The notes beneath the pieces were generated by a model. It did not search any database. It saw nothing but the letters and a program-made list of their open reading frames with translations, and was not told the DNA's origin. Position numbers and translations under genes: made by a program. Source: Aquirhabdus sp. (GTDB lineage: Bacteria; Pseudomonadota; Gammaproteobacteria; Pseudomonadales; Moraxellaceae). From it: a stretch of 18,104 nt of DNA. Positions 1 to 6,163 of this stretch are shown piece after piece. The stretch covers positions 1 through 18,104 of the forward strand of contig JASLEL010000020.1 of NCBI GenBank assembly GCA_030151145.1, read 5' to 3'. The first letter of the stretch is position 1, and every line of letters starts with the position of its first letter.

Positions 1-1029
1 GATCATCCTCTCAAGCCGACAGGGCGCAAATGGGCGAACGCTGGTTGTGTGTATGGACCCAAGCGAGCAATCGCATGGCGTGTCTTGGATGCCCAATATT
101 TCGGACTGGCCCAACGACGCAAGCGTGTGTTCGTTGTCGCATGTGCTATGGAGGGGTTTGATCCCAGCTCGGTACTTTTTGAGTTCGAAGGCGTGCGCAG
201 GGATATTGCGCCGAGCCGCAGCGCGGGGCAAGAAATTGCCGGAACTATTGAGGCAAGCATTGGCCGCAGTCGCGGGGCTGGGCAAAGTCCAGGTGCATTA
301 ATTGCAGAGAATGAATACTTCAGAGAGGGTGGATTTGCAGATTTTGTGGCTACTGATACCGGCGGCACTTTAAAACGCCGTGGTGGGGTAGCTGAAGGTG
401 GAAGTGAAACACTTATCGTTGTGGCATTAGATACTGAATGCGGATTCAGTAAGGCGACTATGCAAAGCGTCAACGCTGGTCATTTAATTCCATGTGCAGA
501 ACTGATTGCTTTTGATTCCAGACAGGATCCATGTAGTAATCCTCATGTTGTTGGGGCTTTGGGTGTCAGTTCGCCGCAAAGTGCTGCTGTTGCTCATGTT
601 GAGGTCATGCCAACTCTACGCGCTGGAACCCCAAATGGTGGGGCGGGACATGGTGCGCGTAGTGGTGATTCAAAGGACGAATATATTGTTCCTAGCGTGA
701 TTTGCTATGACACAACCCACATCACCAGTCCTGACAATGGCGCAAATCCCACGCCTGATAGCCCATGTCATACGCTTTCAGCACAAGGCCATAAGCCGCT
801 TTTGATTCAACGTCTCTATCGTTGGGTCGTGCGCCGTTTGATGCCTATCGAATGCGAGCGATTACAGGGATTCCCCGACGACTATACAGCCATCATCTAT
901 AACGGAAAGCCCGCTAAAGACGGTCCGCGCTATAAAGCATTGGGCAATTCCATGGCTGTGCCATGTATGCGTTGGATTGGTGAGCGGATTGAAGCTGCCT
1001 TGAATAATGTCATGCAGGAGGCCGCATGA
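1..1029 (+). CDS. DNA cytosine-5 methyltransferase, C-terminal part (5' end outside window)
   Basis: The reading frame is open from base 1 to a TGA at 1027-1029, so the gene begins upstream and the GTG at 49 is probably internal. The visible 342 residues carry the late motifs of the C5-MTase family: a GRKWANAG segment, motif VIII QRRKR (visible residues 38-42), and motifs IX-X with ERLQGFPDDYT (from about 286) and KALGNSMAVP (from about 312). The catalytic PC motif and most of the SAM site must lie upstream. Between motifs VIII and IX is a region of about 240 residues where target recognition sits; it contains two related-looking segments, FDSRQDP and YDTTHITSP. It would methylate cytosine in phage DNA, probably against host restriction. 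It shares four bases with the small ORF that follows. Family very likely; target sequence unknown. Confidence 0.93.
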   Translation, partial: DHPLKPTGRKWANAGCVYGPKRAIAWRVLDAQYFGLAQRRKRVFVVACAMEGFDPSSVLFEFEGVRRDIAPSRSAGQEIAGTIEASIGRSRGAGQSPGALIAENEYFREGGFADFVATDTGGTLKRRGGVAEGGSETLIVVALDTECGFSKATMQSVNAGHLIPCAELIAFDSRQDPCSNPHVVGALGVSSPQSAAVAHVEVMPTLRAGTPNGGAGHGARSGDSKDEYIVPSVICYDTTHITSPDNGANPTPDSPCHTLSAQGHKPLLIQRLYRWVVRRLMPIECERLQGFPDDYTAIIYNGKPAKDGPRYKALGNSMAVPCMRWIGERIEAALNNVMQEAA

Positions 1030-1142
1030 GTAACCTCATCTCCAATCCATCAGCCACCGTTGCTAACAGTGCCACCGCTTTTAATTTCAGTGTGCATCTA
1101 TCTGATCCTGTGAGAATAATGGGAGTGTATAGCCATGTTTAA
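1026..1142 (+). CDS. Small hypothetical protein, 38 aa
   Basis: An ATG at 1026 overlaps the methyltransferase stop as ATGA, the coupling used repeatedly in this operon, and the frame runs to a TAA at 1140-1142. The product starts MSNLISNPSATVANS and includes FNFSVHLSDPVRIMG. It overlaps the first bases of the next gene in another frame and fills the otherwise empty 105-nt gap before it. The FNF...VRI stretch faintly resembles the start of Bro-N antirepressor proteins, so this could be a remnant of one, but the similarity is too short to rely on. No function is assigned, and it may simply be a leader containing the ribosome site for the downstream gene. Confidence 0.4.
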   Translation: MSNLISNPSATVANSATAFNFSVHLSDPVRIMGVYSHV

Positions 1143-2025
1143 ATATTTTCACCACATCGGTGATTTTAATCAGGCCACAATCCATCTGACAAGGATTGAG
1201 CGCAGCATTTATCGCGACATGCTTGATCTTTACTACGAAACTGAACAACCGTTGATGTCCGATACAGCGAAACTTCAACGCCGTTTGCGTGCCGTTACAA
1301 CGGAAGAGAAACAGGCAGTCATCGACGTTCTCAATGAATTTTTCGTTGAAACCGAAGCTGGATATTTTAACAAGCGTTGCAATGAGGAAATTGAGGCTTA
1401 TCACGCTAACCAAGGCCAAAAATCCGAGGCTGGGAAGGCTAGTGCCGAGAAACGCAAGATTGCGAAATTGCAAAAACTTGCTGAATTGAACGGCTTTTCT
1501 ACAGTAGATGAATACCTGTTGCACACCAAATCAACGGACGTTGAACGCTCGTTAAATTCCGTAGCAACGGAATGTGAACGGAATTGCAGCGAACAGGCTA
1601 CGGAGATCAAACTAACCAATAACCGTAAACCAATAACCAATAACCAATATATATCTATCGATTCGCCTTCGGCTTGCGTTCCCGAGAAAACCCTGAATAT
1701 CCCTTTCGAGGACTTCTGGGATGCTTACGGGAAAAAGATCAACCCTGAAAAATGCAAAGCCAAGTGGACCAAGCTCAAGGACGCTGAGCGCGAGTCGATC
1801 ATGGAGCACCTCAAAGAATATATCCCTTCAACACCAGATAAAACATACAGAAAAAACCCGTTTACCTACCTGAATAACAAATCTTGGAACGACGAAGTGA
1901 TCAAGCACGATGACTCACAACCTCGAGCATCCCCTGTAAAACCCCTAAACGACCACAGCCAGATCAGACAGAAACGCGCTGAGTATTACCGAAATCTTTC
2001 TCCATTCGCGGAGGGTACAGCATGA
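1135..2025 (+). CDS. DUF1376 (YdaU-like) replication protein
   Basis: The 296-residue product begins with a DUF1376 domain (about residues 1-80: FKYFHHIGDF, then LTRIERSIYRDMLDLYYE). A charged helical linker follows, then a low-complexity segment rich in N, T and P (about 160-171), and a C-terminal domain (about 190-270) with FEDFWDAYGKKINPEKCKAKW and a YLNNKSWNDE-type ending, common in phage replication initiators. Family knowledge: DUF1376 proteins occupy the lambda O position in many lambdoid phages and usually precede a helicase loader, as here. GGGAG at about 1121-1125 supports the ATG at 1135. The stop overlaps the next start as ATGA, so translation is probably coupled. The heptamer repeat array lies inside the gene. 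An initiator role is inferred from context. Confidence 0.85.
   Translation: MFKYFHHIGDFNQATIHLTRIERSIYRDMLDLYYETEQPLMSDTAKLQRRLRAVTTEEKQAVIDVLNEFFVETEAGYFNKRCNEEIEAYHANQGQKSEAGKASAEKRKIAKLQKLAELNGFSTVDEYLLHTKSTDVERSLNSVATECERNCSEQATEIKLTNNRKPITNNQYISIDSPSACVPEKTLNIPFEDFWDAYGKKINPEKCKAKWTKLKDAERESIMEHLKEYIPSTPDKTYRKNPFTYLNNKSWNDEVIKHDDSQPRASPVKPLNDHSQIRQKRAEYYRNLSPFAEGTA
1614..1648 (+). repeat. Five tandem 7-bp repeats (AACCAAT), candidate iterons
   Basis: Units lie at 1614-1620, 1621-1627, 1628-1634, 1635-1641 and 1642-1648. Four are exactly AACCAAT and the second is AACCGTA. The array is followed at once by an alternating A/T tract (about 1648-1655). Because the unit length is not a multiple of three, the array encodes a 7-residue pattern per 21 nt (TNNRKPI, TNNQ). 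Its position inside the O-like gene resembles the lambda origin, where initiator-binding iterons lie within O next to an AT-rich region. Origin function is inference. Confidence 0.75.
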
Positions 2026-3137
2026 AATCCATTGGACAGGTTTTACAGACTGCACCTGTTGGCAACCCTGAAGTCGCCAAGGCTAAGAATCAGGTTTACG
2101 TTCACCTGCTGGCAAACCGTGATGCACCAAACTCATCACCCATGGATGCGGTTTTTGAGTCGCTTGATGTGATGTACCCACATCAATGGCGTGCAGCTTA
2201 TCCGACGATGGCAGACCGCCAAATCTGGGCAACTGTATGGGCTGAGCGATTCGCAGATGAGATGCTTACCGCTGATCAGATCAAGCTTGCGCTGCGTCAG
2301 ATCGACAAGGTAGCGACAAGGGGATTTATCCCGAGTCTTGCAGACTTTATCCGCGCAACCAAGCCCTTGCTGAACTACGAAGGCGCATACAACCTAGCAT
2401 TGCGTCAGTGGATAGAGCGTTATACACCATCGGGGAAAGAGGAATGGTCAAATCCAAAACTGGCCCCGATTACTGATCGCATAATCTTCGCTGCAGTAAG
2501 TCTGATGCAGCCTGAAGTGGAGGCTGGAACACCTTACGCCAAGATCAAAAACCGTTGGAATGACCTGATCGATGAGCTGCTTGAAACGCCAGATCTGCCA
2601 GCAATTCCCCAGGCGCACCACAAGCGTATTACCAACCAGATTGAGCCAGCGAGCCGGGAATTTGCTTTGTCGAAAATATCTGAGCTTAAAAAACTCTTTG
2701 GCTCGGTCACTGACCCGAAGACAGACCGCAATGAAAAATACCAAGCAATGATGGATGAGATTCGGAACCGGCAACGCAATTTGCAATGGCCTGATCCTCA
2801 TACTCAAGTCAACCTGATGGATCAGGCCAATATCAACAAGATCCCGACTGAGATCTGGTTCCGTGAATTTGAATCTCGCCATCTTGCGATAGACCGTACT
2901 AAGCCGTCTGCAGACATCCTTGAGCGAAGACTGCTTGATGAATACGACAAGCGCGTTGAAAAGGCCGTCAAGGAGTATGTGCCTATCTTAGAGAAGCGCC
3001 GGATATGGGGTGAAGCAAATCGGAAAAATAAAAAGCATCGTGCATTCTTGCTTGAGCGTTTCAAACATGCGCCTGAGCGATTTAAAAGGGCGCTGGAAGC
3101 AGGGCTAAAAGTACGGATGAAGGAGCAGCAAGCATGA
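2022..3137 (+). CDS. Lambda P-like replication protein (helicase loader), extended C-terminus
   Basis: The 371-residue product has an N-terminal half resembling the phage lambda P family: DAVFESLDVMYPHQWRAAYPT at about residues 43-63, then a WAERFADEMLTADQI helix and a GFIPSLADFIRATKP segment corresponding to the P-family helix bundle. Lambda P recruits host DnaB helicase to the O-bound origin, and the position after the O-like gene fits that. Lambda P is about 233 residues; here roughly 140 more, very rich in Lys, Arg and Glu, make up a C-terminal segment (KRVEKAVKEYVPILEKRRIW) likely to be helical. The start is coupled by ATGA to the upstream stop with GGAGGG just before it. The call rests on N-terminal pattern and synteny; the C-terminal role is unknown. 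Confidence 0.72.
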   Translation: MKSIGQVLQTAPVGNPEVAKAKNQVYVHLLANRDAPNSSPMDAVFESLDVMYPHQWRAAYPTMADRQIWATVWAERFADEMLTADQIKLALRQIDKVATRGFIPSLADFIRATKPLLNYEGAYNLALRQWIERYTPSGKEEWSNPKLAPITDRIIFAAVSLMQPEVEAGTPYAKIKNRWNDLIDELLETPDLPAIPQAHHKRITNQIEPASREFALSKISELKKLFGSVTDPKTDRNEKYQAMMDEIRNRQRNLQWPDPHTQVNLMDQANINKIPTEIWFREFESRHLAIDRTKPSADILERRLLDEYDKRVEKAVKEYVPILEKRRIWGEANRKNKKHRAFLLERFKHAPERFKRALEAGLKVRMKEQQA

Positions 3138-3496
3138 ACATTCTATTCCAGGGAACATTGCCATATCCCCCAAGCGTTAATCACTACTGGCATCACACGG
3201 GAGGCGGAAAGGATCACCGGGTATACATCGCAGCAAAGGGCAGGGCGTTCATTGAGCATGTGAAGCTGCTGGTTAGGGAAAAGAAAAGCACTAAACGCCT
3301 AGCAGGTGAGTTTGAACTGTGTGCTCCGACCAATCGGCAGATGGATCTTGATAACGCTCTCAAAGCGATTTTGGACTCTATGCAGAAGGCTGGTGTGTAT
3401 CTCGATGATGGTCAGTTTGACCAGATTGCTATTCGTCGGGGCAGGATCGTTAAAGGCGGCTGTGTCAACGCGGTTATTTGGGAGATCGAAGAATGA
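3134..3496 (+). CDS. rusA: RusA-family Holliday junction resolvase
   Basis: At 120 residues it matches the usual RusA length. The N-terminal LPYPPSVNHYW motif (residues 9-19) is the family signature. The acidic catalytic set is intact: D71 and D73 in RQMDLDNALKA, K77, and D92 in YLDDGQFD, matching D70, D72 and D91 of E. coli RusA with a one-residue offset. It acts as a dimer that nicks four-way junctions symmetrically and so resolves recombination or replication intermediates before packaging. ATGA coupling joins it to the P-like gene, and AAGGAG lies just upstream. The stop overlaps the start of a tiny membrane-protein ORF. Confidence 0.95.
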   Translation: MNILFQGTLPYPPSVNHYWHHTGGGKDHRVYIAAKGRAFIEHVKLLVREKKSTKRLAGEFELCAPTNRQMDLDNALKAILDSMQKAGVYLDDGQFDQIAIRRGRIVKGGCVNAVIWEIEE

Positions 3497-3603
3497 AATA
3501 CGCACTGCAATTCATCTTCATTTCCGGATTTTCAATCTGGTTCGGTTGGGTTATCGCAAGGACTGCTTTTCTGTTGAAGGACATTCACGAGGGGAGACAT
3601 TGA
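3493..3603 (+). CDS. Tiny predicted membrane protein, 36 aa
   Basis: An ATG at 3493 overlaps the RusA stop as ATGA and the frame ends with TGA at 3601-3603, one base before the next ATG. The product (MKYALQFIFISG, then WFGWVIARTAFLL) is one hydrophobic segment of about 25 residues followed by a short charged tail (KDIHEGRH), as expected for a single-span inner-membrane peptide. No family is recognised. The gapless position between two coupled genes argues that it is translated. GAGGGGAG within its 3' end serves as the ribosome site for the next gene. Confidence 0.55.
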   Translation: MKYALQFIFISGFSIWFGWVIARTAFLLKDIHEGRH

Positions 3604-3604
3604 A

Positions 3605-3823
3605 ATGAGCGTAGATCTGAGCAAAGCGAAGAAGGGCGACACGGTGAAACTGCGTTGTGGTGCAACTGTAGTTCTTAAAGGAGTAAAACTTTTTGCGGGT
3701 TATTACATGGCTTGGTTGGGTAAACACGATAATTATCAGTTATTTATGGAAAATGGATCAATTGATATTTGTGGAGAAGATTACATAAGTCCTTTCGACA
3801 TCATCGAGGTCATCCAATCATGA
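3605..3823 (+). CDS. Small hypothetical phage protein, 72 aa
   Basis: The ATG at 3605 is preceded by a strong GAGGGGAG. The product starts MSVDLSKAKKGDTVKLRCGA and is predicted mostly beta (VVLKGVKLF, YYMAWLG, YQLFMENGSIDI), perhaps a small SH3-like barrel. Its middle is strikingly AT-rich: 17 G/C of 60 bases at 3721-3780. That suggests a separate origin from the flanking genes. No function can be assigned. The stop overlaps the next start as ATGA. Confidence 0.75.
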   Translation: MSVDLSKAKKGDTVKLRCGATVVLKGVKLFAGYYMAWLGKHDNYQLFMENGSIDICGEDYISPFDIIEVIQS

Positions 3824-4011
3824 GCAACTTTGAATTGAGCTGCAAACAACTGGCCTTCCTCAATGTCTCTATTGGGTCGTCTGTAGGTCTGATCATAGCT
3901 TATGACCTTGCCCATGCTCAGGCTGTGCCGATCTTCGTAGATGTGCTCTTTTTCATGGTTCTAGGCGCTGCATTCGACAATGCACGCCAATTGTGGAGGG
4001 TGAAGGAGTGA
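3820..4011 (+). CDS. Small predicted membrane protein, 63 aa
   Basis: The ATG at 3820 overlaps the previous stop (ATGA) and is preferred over an in-frame ATG at 3769, which would add residues reading the upstream gene out of frame. Two hydrophobic stretches are visible, AFLNVSIGSSVGLIIAYDLA and VPIFVDVLFFMVLGAAF, followed by a charged tail (DNARQLWRVKE), suggesting a two-span membrane protein. The stop overlaps the GTG start of the HNH gene. Function unknown. A holin is conceivable from topology, but the location among recombination genes and the lack of an endolysin nearby argue against it. Confidence 0.65.
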   Translation: MSNFELSCKQLAFLNVSIGSSVGLIIAYDLAHAQAVPIFVDVLFFMVLGAAFDNARQLWRVKE

Positions 4012-4346
4012 GTACAGAAATCCCTAAATTTGAGTATCTCCGCAGCGAGAAGCACCTTAACGCTATCCGTAATCTCCGCTGCTGGCAGTGCGGGTCATAT
4101 CCAGCACAAGCGGCACATAGCAACCAATCCAAGCATGGCAAGGGAAGAGGGATTAAGGCATCTGATGAGTTCACCATTCCGCTATGCCAGCGATGCCATG
4201 AGAGTTTTGACCAGACCAGGAACCGTCAATATGCGATCGAATGGTTTGATACGGCGCTGGTAGACGTAGTGACGAAGCTTAAGGCTGAGGGGCAGTTAAT
4301 TCCACAGGCTGAGAGGTTGCTGAGGGAGAGAGGGGTGTTGGTATGA
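4008..4346 (+). CDS. HNH-type zinc-binding nuclease, Ref/DUF968-like
   Basis: The preferred start is the GTG at 4008, which overlaps the previous stop as GTGA and sits 8 nt after GGAGG; an in-frame GTG at 3993 would include the ribosome site. The 112-residue product has a treble-clef zinc pattern: C25-x2-C28, then H37 in AAHSNQSKHGKG, and C60-x2-C63-H64 in PLCQRCHESFDQ. This resembles the Ref (recombination enhancement function) and DUF968 HNH nucleases found in the nin region of lambdoid phages. It probably nicks DNA during recombination or repair. The neighbours RusA and NinB support this. Nuclease fold likely; exact subfamily uncertain. Confidence 0.75.
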   Translation: MSTEIPKFEYLRSEKHLNAIRNLRCWQCGSYPAQAAHSNQSKHGKGRGIKASDEFTIPLCQRCHESFDQTRNRQYAIEWFDTALVDVVTKLKAEGQLIPQAERLLRERGVLV

Positions 4347-4759
4347 CCACGTATTACTTGCACAACGACTTCTACCGTCAGAACGCCATCAATGCAGTGA
4401 AGCAGGCTCCGCAGGGCTTCATCGTGAAAGTAGACAAGGAGAAGCGCACAGACGCCCAGAATCGCAAGCTATGGGCTTGTCTGGGGGATATAGCCGAGCA
4501 AGTGTGCTGGCATGGGCGATGGCTCAATTCAGAGGACTGGAAGGCCATGCTAACTGCAGGGATGACCAGTGATGATCCGGTACCGGGAATAACTCAGGGA
4601 ACGATGGTCTGTCTTGGCAAGTCCACAAGTCAGATGAACAAAGAAGTGTTCCGCGACTTGATCGAGTACATCCATATGTTCGGTGGTCAGCAAGGGGTGA
4701 TCTGGTCCGAGAAATCAATCGACGTATTTGAAGAATATCTGATGAGCGTAGGAGGGTGA
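4343..4759 (+). CDS. ninB: NinB recombination protein
   Basis: The 138-residue product matches NinB, which is about 146 residues in lambda. The hallmark RTDAQNRKLWACLGDIAEQV lies at about residues 37-56, followed by WHGRWLNSEDWK, a VPGITQGTMVCLGKSTSQMNK segment and FRDLIEYIHMFGGQQGVIW. Lambda NinB (Orf) binds single-stranded DNA and SSB and can replace RecFOR in phage recombination. It is ATGA-coupled to the HNH gene, forming a recombination sub-operon with RusA. The stop lies one base before the next ATG, and GGAGG at 4751-4755 overlaps its final codons. Confidence 0.93.
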   Translation: MTTYYLHNDFYRQNAINAVKQAPQGFIVKVDKEKRTDAQNRKLWACLGDIAEQVCWHGRWLNSEDWKAMLTAGMTSDDPVPGITQGTMVCLGKSTSQMNKEVFRDLIEYIHMFGGQQGVIWSEKSIDVFEEYLMSVGG

Positions 4760-4760
4760 G

Positions 4761-5261
4761 ATGAGCGTATTCGAGTGCATGAGCAAGCTTAACCCCAAGA
4801 CCATGACCTTCCGACCGGGAACAGGGATTAAACCGGATATCGATTGGGAAGACGTATGTGGGGCAATCGCTCAATTAAGCCCATTAGGGCAGTCTTTGGC
4901 TTATTGCCTATACAATCCTCGTGCAGGCCGTGAAAAGCTCCAGATCGTGAGCCTGTGCGCGGCAATCGTTCGTCAGGATGTGGGTGAAGCAGGTAAGAAG
5001 TGCAAGAAGCAGGGATTGGATGCCCTTTGTCATGCCATAGCGTCCAGTGCGGTTTATCAGGTGCTATATCCTCAGGTGTGCAAGACTCGTAAAGAGAGGA
5101 TGGCAGCTGGTGGGATCGTGATGGATGAGAGGTCATACTTCCGTCGATGGGAGCAATTTGAAGTCAGCCTTATTGATGAACTGAATCAAATCATTGCCGA
5201 AATGGAGTGGAAGTTTATCCAGTATTTGAATGACACAAAAAAGGCGTTGCTTGTCTATTGA
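4761..5261 (+). CDS. Candidate late antiterminator (Q-like) protein
   Basis: The 166-residue product follows NinB directly, with GGAGG 5 nt before the ATG. I recognise no clear motif. It is helical, with SPLGQSLAYCLYNPRAGREK, a cysteine-containing middle (CAAIVRQDVG, KKCKKQGLDALC) that lacks the paired zinc CxxC of lambda Q, and a C-terminal part with a possible DNA-binding helix (RSYFRRWEQFEVSLIDELN). The assignment rests on synteny: it is the last gene of the early operon and is immediately followed by a promoter-like sequence and terminator, exactly where Q genes sit in lambdoid phages. It would load on RNA polymerase at the late promoter. Other small DNA-binding proteins remain possible. 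Confidence 0.5.
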   Translation: MSVFECMSKLNPKTMTFRPGTGIKPDIDWEDVCGAIAQLSPLGQSLAYCLYNPRAGREKLQIVSLCAAIVRQDVGEAGKKCKKQGLDALCHAIASSAVYQVLYPQVCKTRKERMAAGGIVMDERSYFRRWEQFEVSLIDELNQIIAEMEWKFIQYLNDTKKALLVY

Positions 5262-5287
5262 CCAAAAGTCACGTTTTATGGTATGTT
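5258..5287 (+). promoter_or_regulatory. Candidate late promoter (pR'-like)
   Basis: TTGACC at 5258-5263 matches the sigma70 -35 box at 5 of 6 positions. TATGTT at 5282-5287 matches the -10 box at 4 of 6 positions, 18 nt away. The -35 box overlaps the stop region of the Q-like gene, and a terminator begins about 50 nt downstream, as at lambda pR'. A -10-like TACTAT at 5304-5309 lies in the early transcribed region, where lambdoid late promoters have a sigma-dependent pause signal. Sequence match only. Confidence 0.5.
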
Positions 5288-5297
5288 TTTCCCATAC
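5281..5297. repeat. Inverted repeat over the -10 region
   Basis: GTATG at 5281-5285 and CATAC at 5293-5297 form a 5-bp inverted repeat separated by 7 nt (TTTTTCC), overlapping the proposed -10 box and start site. It could be a protein-binding site, for example for the antiterminator, or a chance match. Confidence 0.35.
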
Positions 5298-5335
5298 TGG
5301 TCGTACTATTAGGTAATGCCAGAAAAGTATTTAAG

Positions 5336-5367
5336 AAAGCCCGAATCGTCATTGATCGGGCTTTTTT
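5336..5367 (+). terminator. Intrinsic terminator in the late leader
   Basis: AAAGCCCG pairs with CGGGCTTT, extended by an inner ATC/GAT past one bulged A, with a 6-nt loop and a run of six T at 5362-5367. Transcription from the promoter proposed at 5258 would give a leader RNA of about 75 nt. This is equivalent to lambda tR', which stops RNA polymerase not modified by Q. Confidence 0.85.
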
Positions 5368-5391
5368 GTTGCCTGATATTTGGAGATTGTC

Positions 5392-5607
5392 GTGGATATT
5401 TATAAGTTCTGTGGTGAACTGAAAGACGGGAAATTGGACGAGCAGATTGCTGATCTTGAAGCGACTGCACAAGAGCAAATTGAATATACGCATCCTTTAA
5501 AACTGGCGACCGTGGCAGAACAGCATAAGCTCGGTAAGCACAACATGAGGGCAGCAGAAATTCTTAAGGAATTGAAAGCCCATATTTTGTCGCTTCACCC
5601 GGCTTAA
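5392..5607 (+). CDS. Small hypothetical protein, 71 aa
   Basis: The preferred start is the GTG at 5392, with GGAG at 5382-5385 six bases upstream; the in-frame TTG at 5380 would swallow that site. The product starts MDIYKFCGELKDGKLDEQI and is predicted to be almost wholly helical, with alternating charged and aliphatic residues (IADLEATAQEQIEY, AAEILKELKAHILSL) that could make a coiled coil. It is the first gene after the late promoter and leader terminator. No family is recognised. A long non-coding stretch follows. Confidence 0.65.
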   Translation: MDIYKFCGELKDGKLDEQIADLEATAQEQIEYTHPLKLATVAEQHKLGKHNMRAAEILKELKAHILSLHPA

Positions 5608-5802
5608 ATCTTATGGTGGGGAGACGGCATGTCACCCTGCCGCCCTATTTGACTGAACCAGATTATCTGGAGAGCATGGCAAAATGACGTGGTGGTCGGC
5701 CTGAAACGATCCTAACCAGATTGGCTCTATTGTGAGTACCGCAAACGCTCTTATATGGGCTACTTGCAATGCAAGATATAACTTGCCAGTCAAATTATAT
5801 AG
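5608..5802 (+). other. Non-coding stretch with hairpins, possible structured RNA
   Basis: No convincing gene is present on either strand across 5608-5910 apart from the next start. Visible structures are CGGCA/TGCCG (5625-5629/5638-5642), CCAGA/TCTGG with a 3-nt loop (5658-5670), TTGC-AAT-GCAA near 5763-5773, and a long-range GGGCT (about 5757-5761)/AGCCC (5801-5805) pairing that competes with the following terminator. A 9-nt word AACCAGATT occurs at 5656-5664 and 5714-5722. Together with the two downstream terminators this looks like a regulated leader or small RNA. Evidence is by eye only. Confidence 0.35.
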
Positions 5803-5838
5803 CCCCATCAGATCAACATCGTTGGGGTTTTTCTTTTT
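5803..5838 (+). terminator. Intrinsic terminator
   Basis: CCCCA (5803-5807) pairs with TGGGG (5823-5827). An inner GAT/ATC pair of strands closes a CAAC loop beyond a small internal loop. A T-rich tail (TTTTTCTTTTT) starts at 5828. It lies upstream of the packaging genes, so read-through would need antitermination. Confidence 0.7.
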
Positions 5839-5866
5839 CGTTGCCTGCACCCCTGCAGCTTCCTCG

Positions 5867-5894
5867 CCCGGTCTCCAACCAACCGGGTCTTTTT
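5867..5894 (+). terminator. Intrinsic terminator just before the packaging operon
   Basis: CCCGGT (5867-5872) and ACCGGG (5882-5887) form a 6-bp stem with a 9-nt loop, followed by TCTTTTT. It ends 16 nt before the next start codon. A second terminator 30 nt after the previous one makes a tandem pair. Confidence 0.8.
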
Positions 5895-5910
5895 AATTCT
5901 GGAGTACATC

Positions 5911-6153
5911 ATGTCTTGGCTCGCATCATTTGAAACCTTCGTTGCTGATGTAGAGGCAGCATTTCCGCATGTCCTGACTGCCGCAAAGAGTGGTATTGCC
6001 TTCGTGAAGACTGTGGCGCCTATCGTTGCAGTAGTGGCCCCACAAACCGCTGCGGCTGTCACCACTGTGGAGACTGTGGCTAATGCGGCTGAGCCTGTAC
6101 TGAGTGGGCTGACAGCTGAGCTGGGCTCGCAAGAAGACACAGCAAATCAATAA
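5911..6153 (+). CDS. Small hydrophobic helical protein, 80 aa
   Basis: The ATG at 5911 follows TGGAG at 7-nt spacing. The product starts MSWLASFETFVADVEAAFPHV and is rich in Ala and Val (TAAKSGIAFVKTVAPIVAVVAP, then QTAAAVTTVETVANAAEPV), ending in an acidic tail (ELGSQEDTANQ). The middle, about residues 28-44, could be membrane-associated or an amphipathic helix. Small proteins of this kind often precede the terminase in related phages, but I know no established function. A one-span holin-like role is possible from position and composition, yet no endolysin is adjacent. It ends 10 nt before the terminase small subunit. Confidence 0.65.
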   Translation: MSWLASFETFVADVEAAFPHVLTAAKSGIAFVKTVAPIVAVVAPQTAAAVTTVETVANAAEPVLSGLTAELGSQEDTANQ

Positions 6154-6163
6154 GAGGTGATCC

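Noticed and set aside
5632..5850. Minus-strand frame of 72 codons in the non-coding region
   Set aside because: It runs through the + strand terminator stem and T tract, has no convincing ribosome site, and would be the only minus-strand gene in the window.
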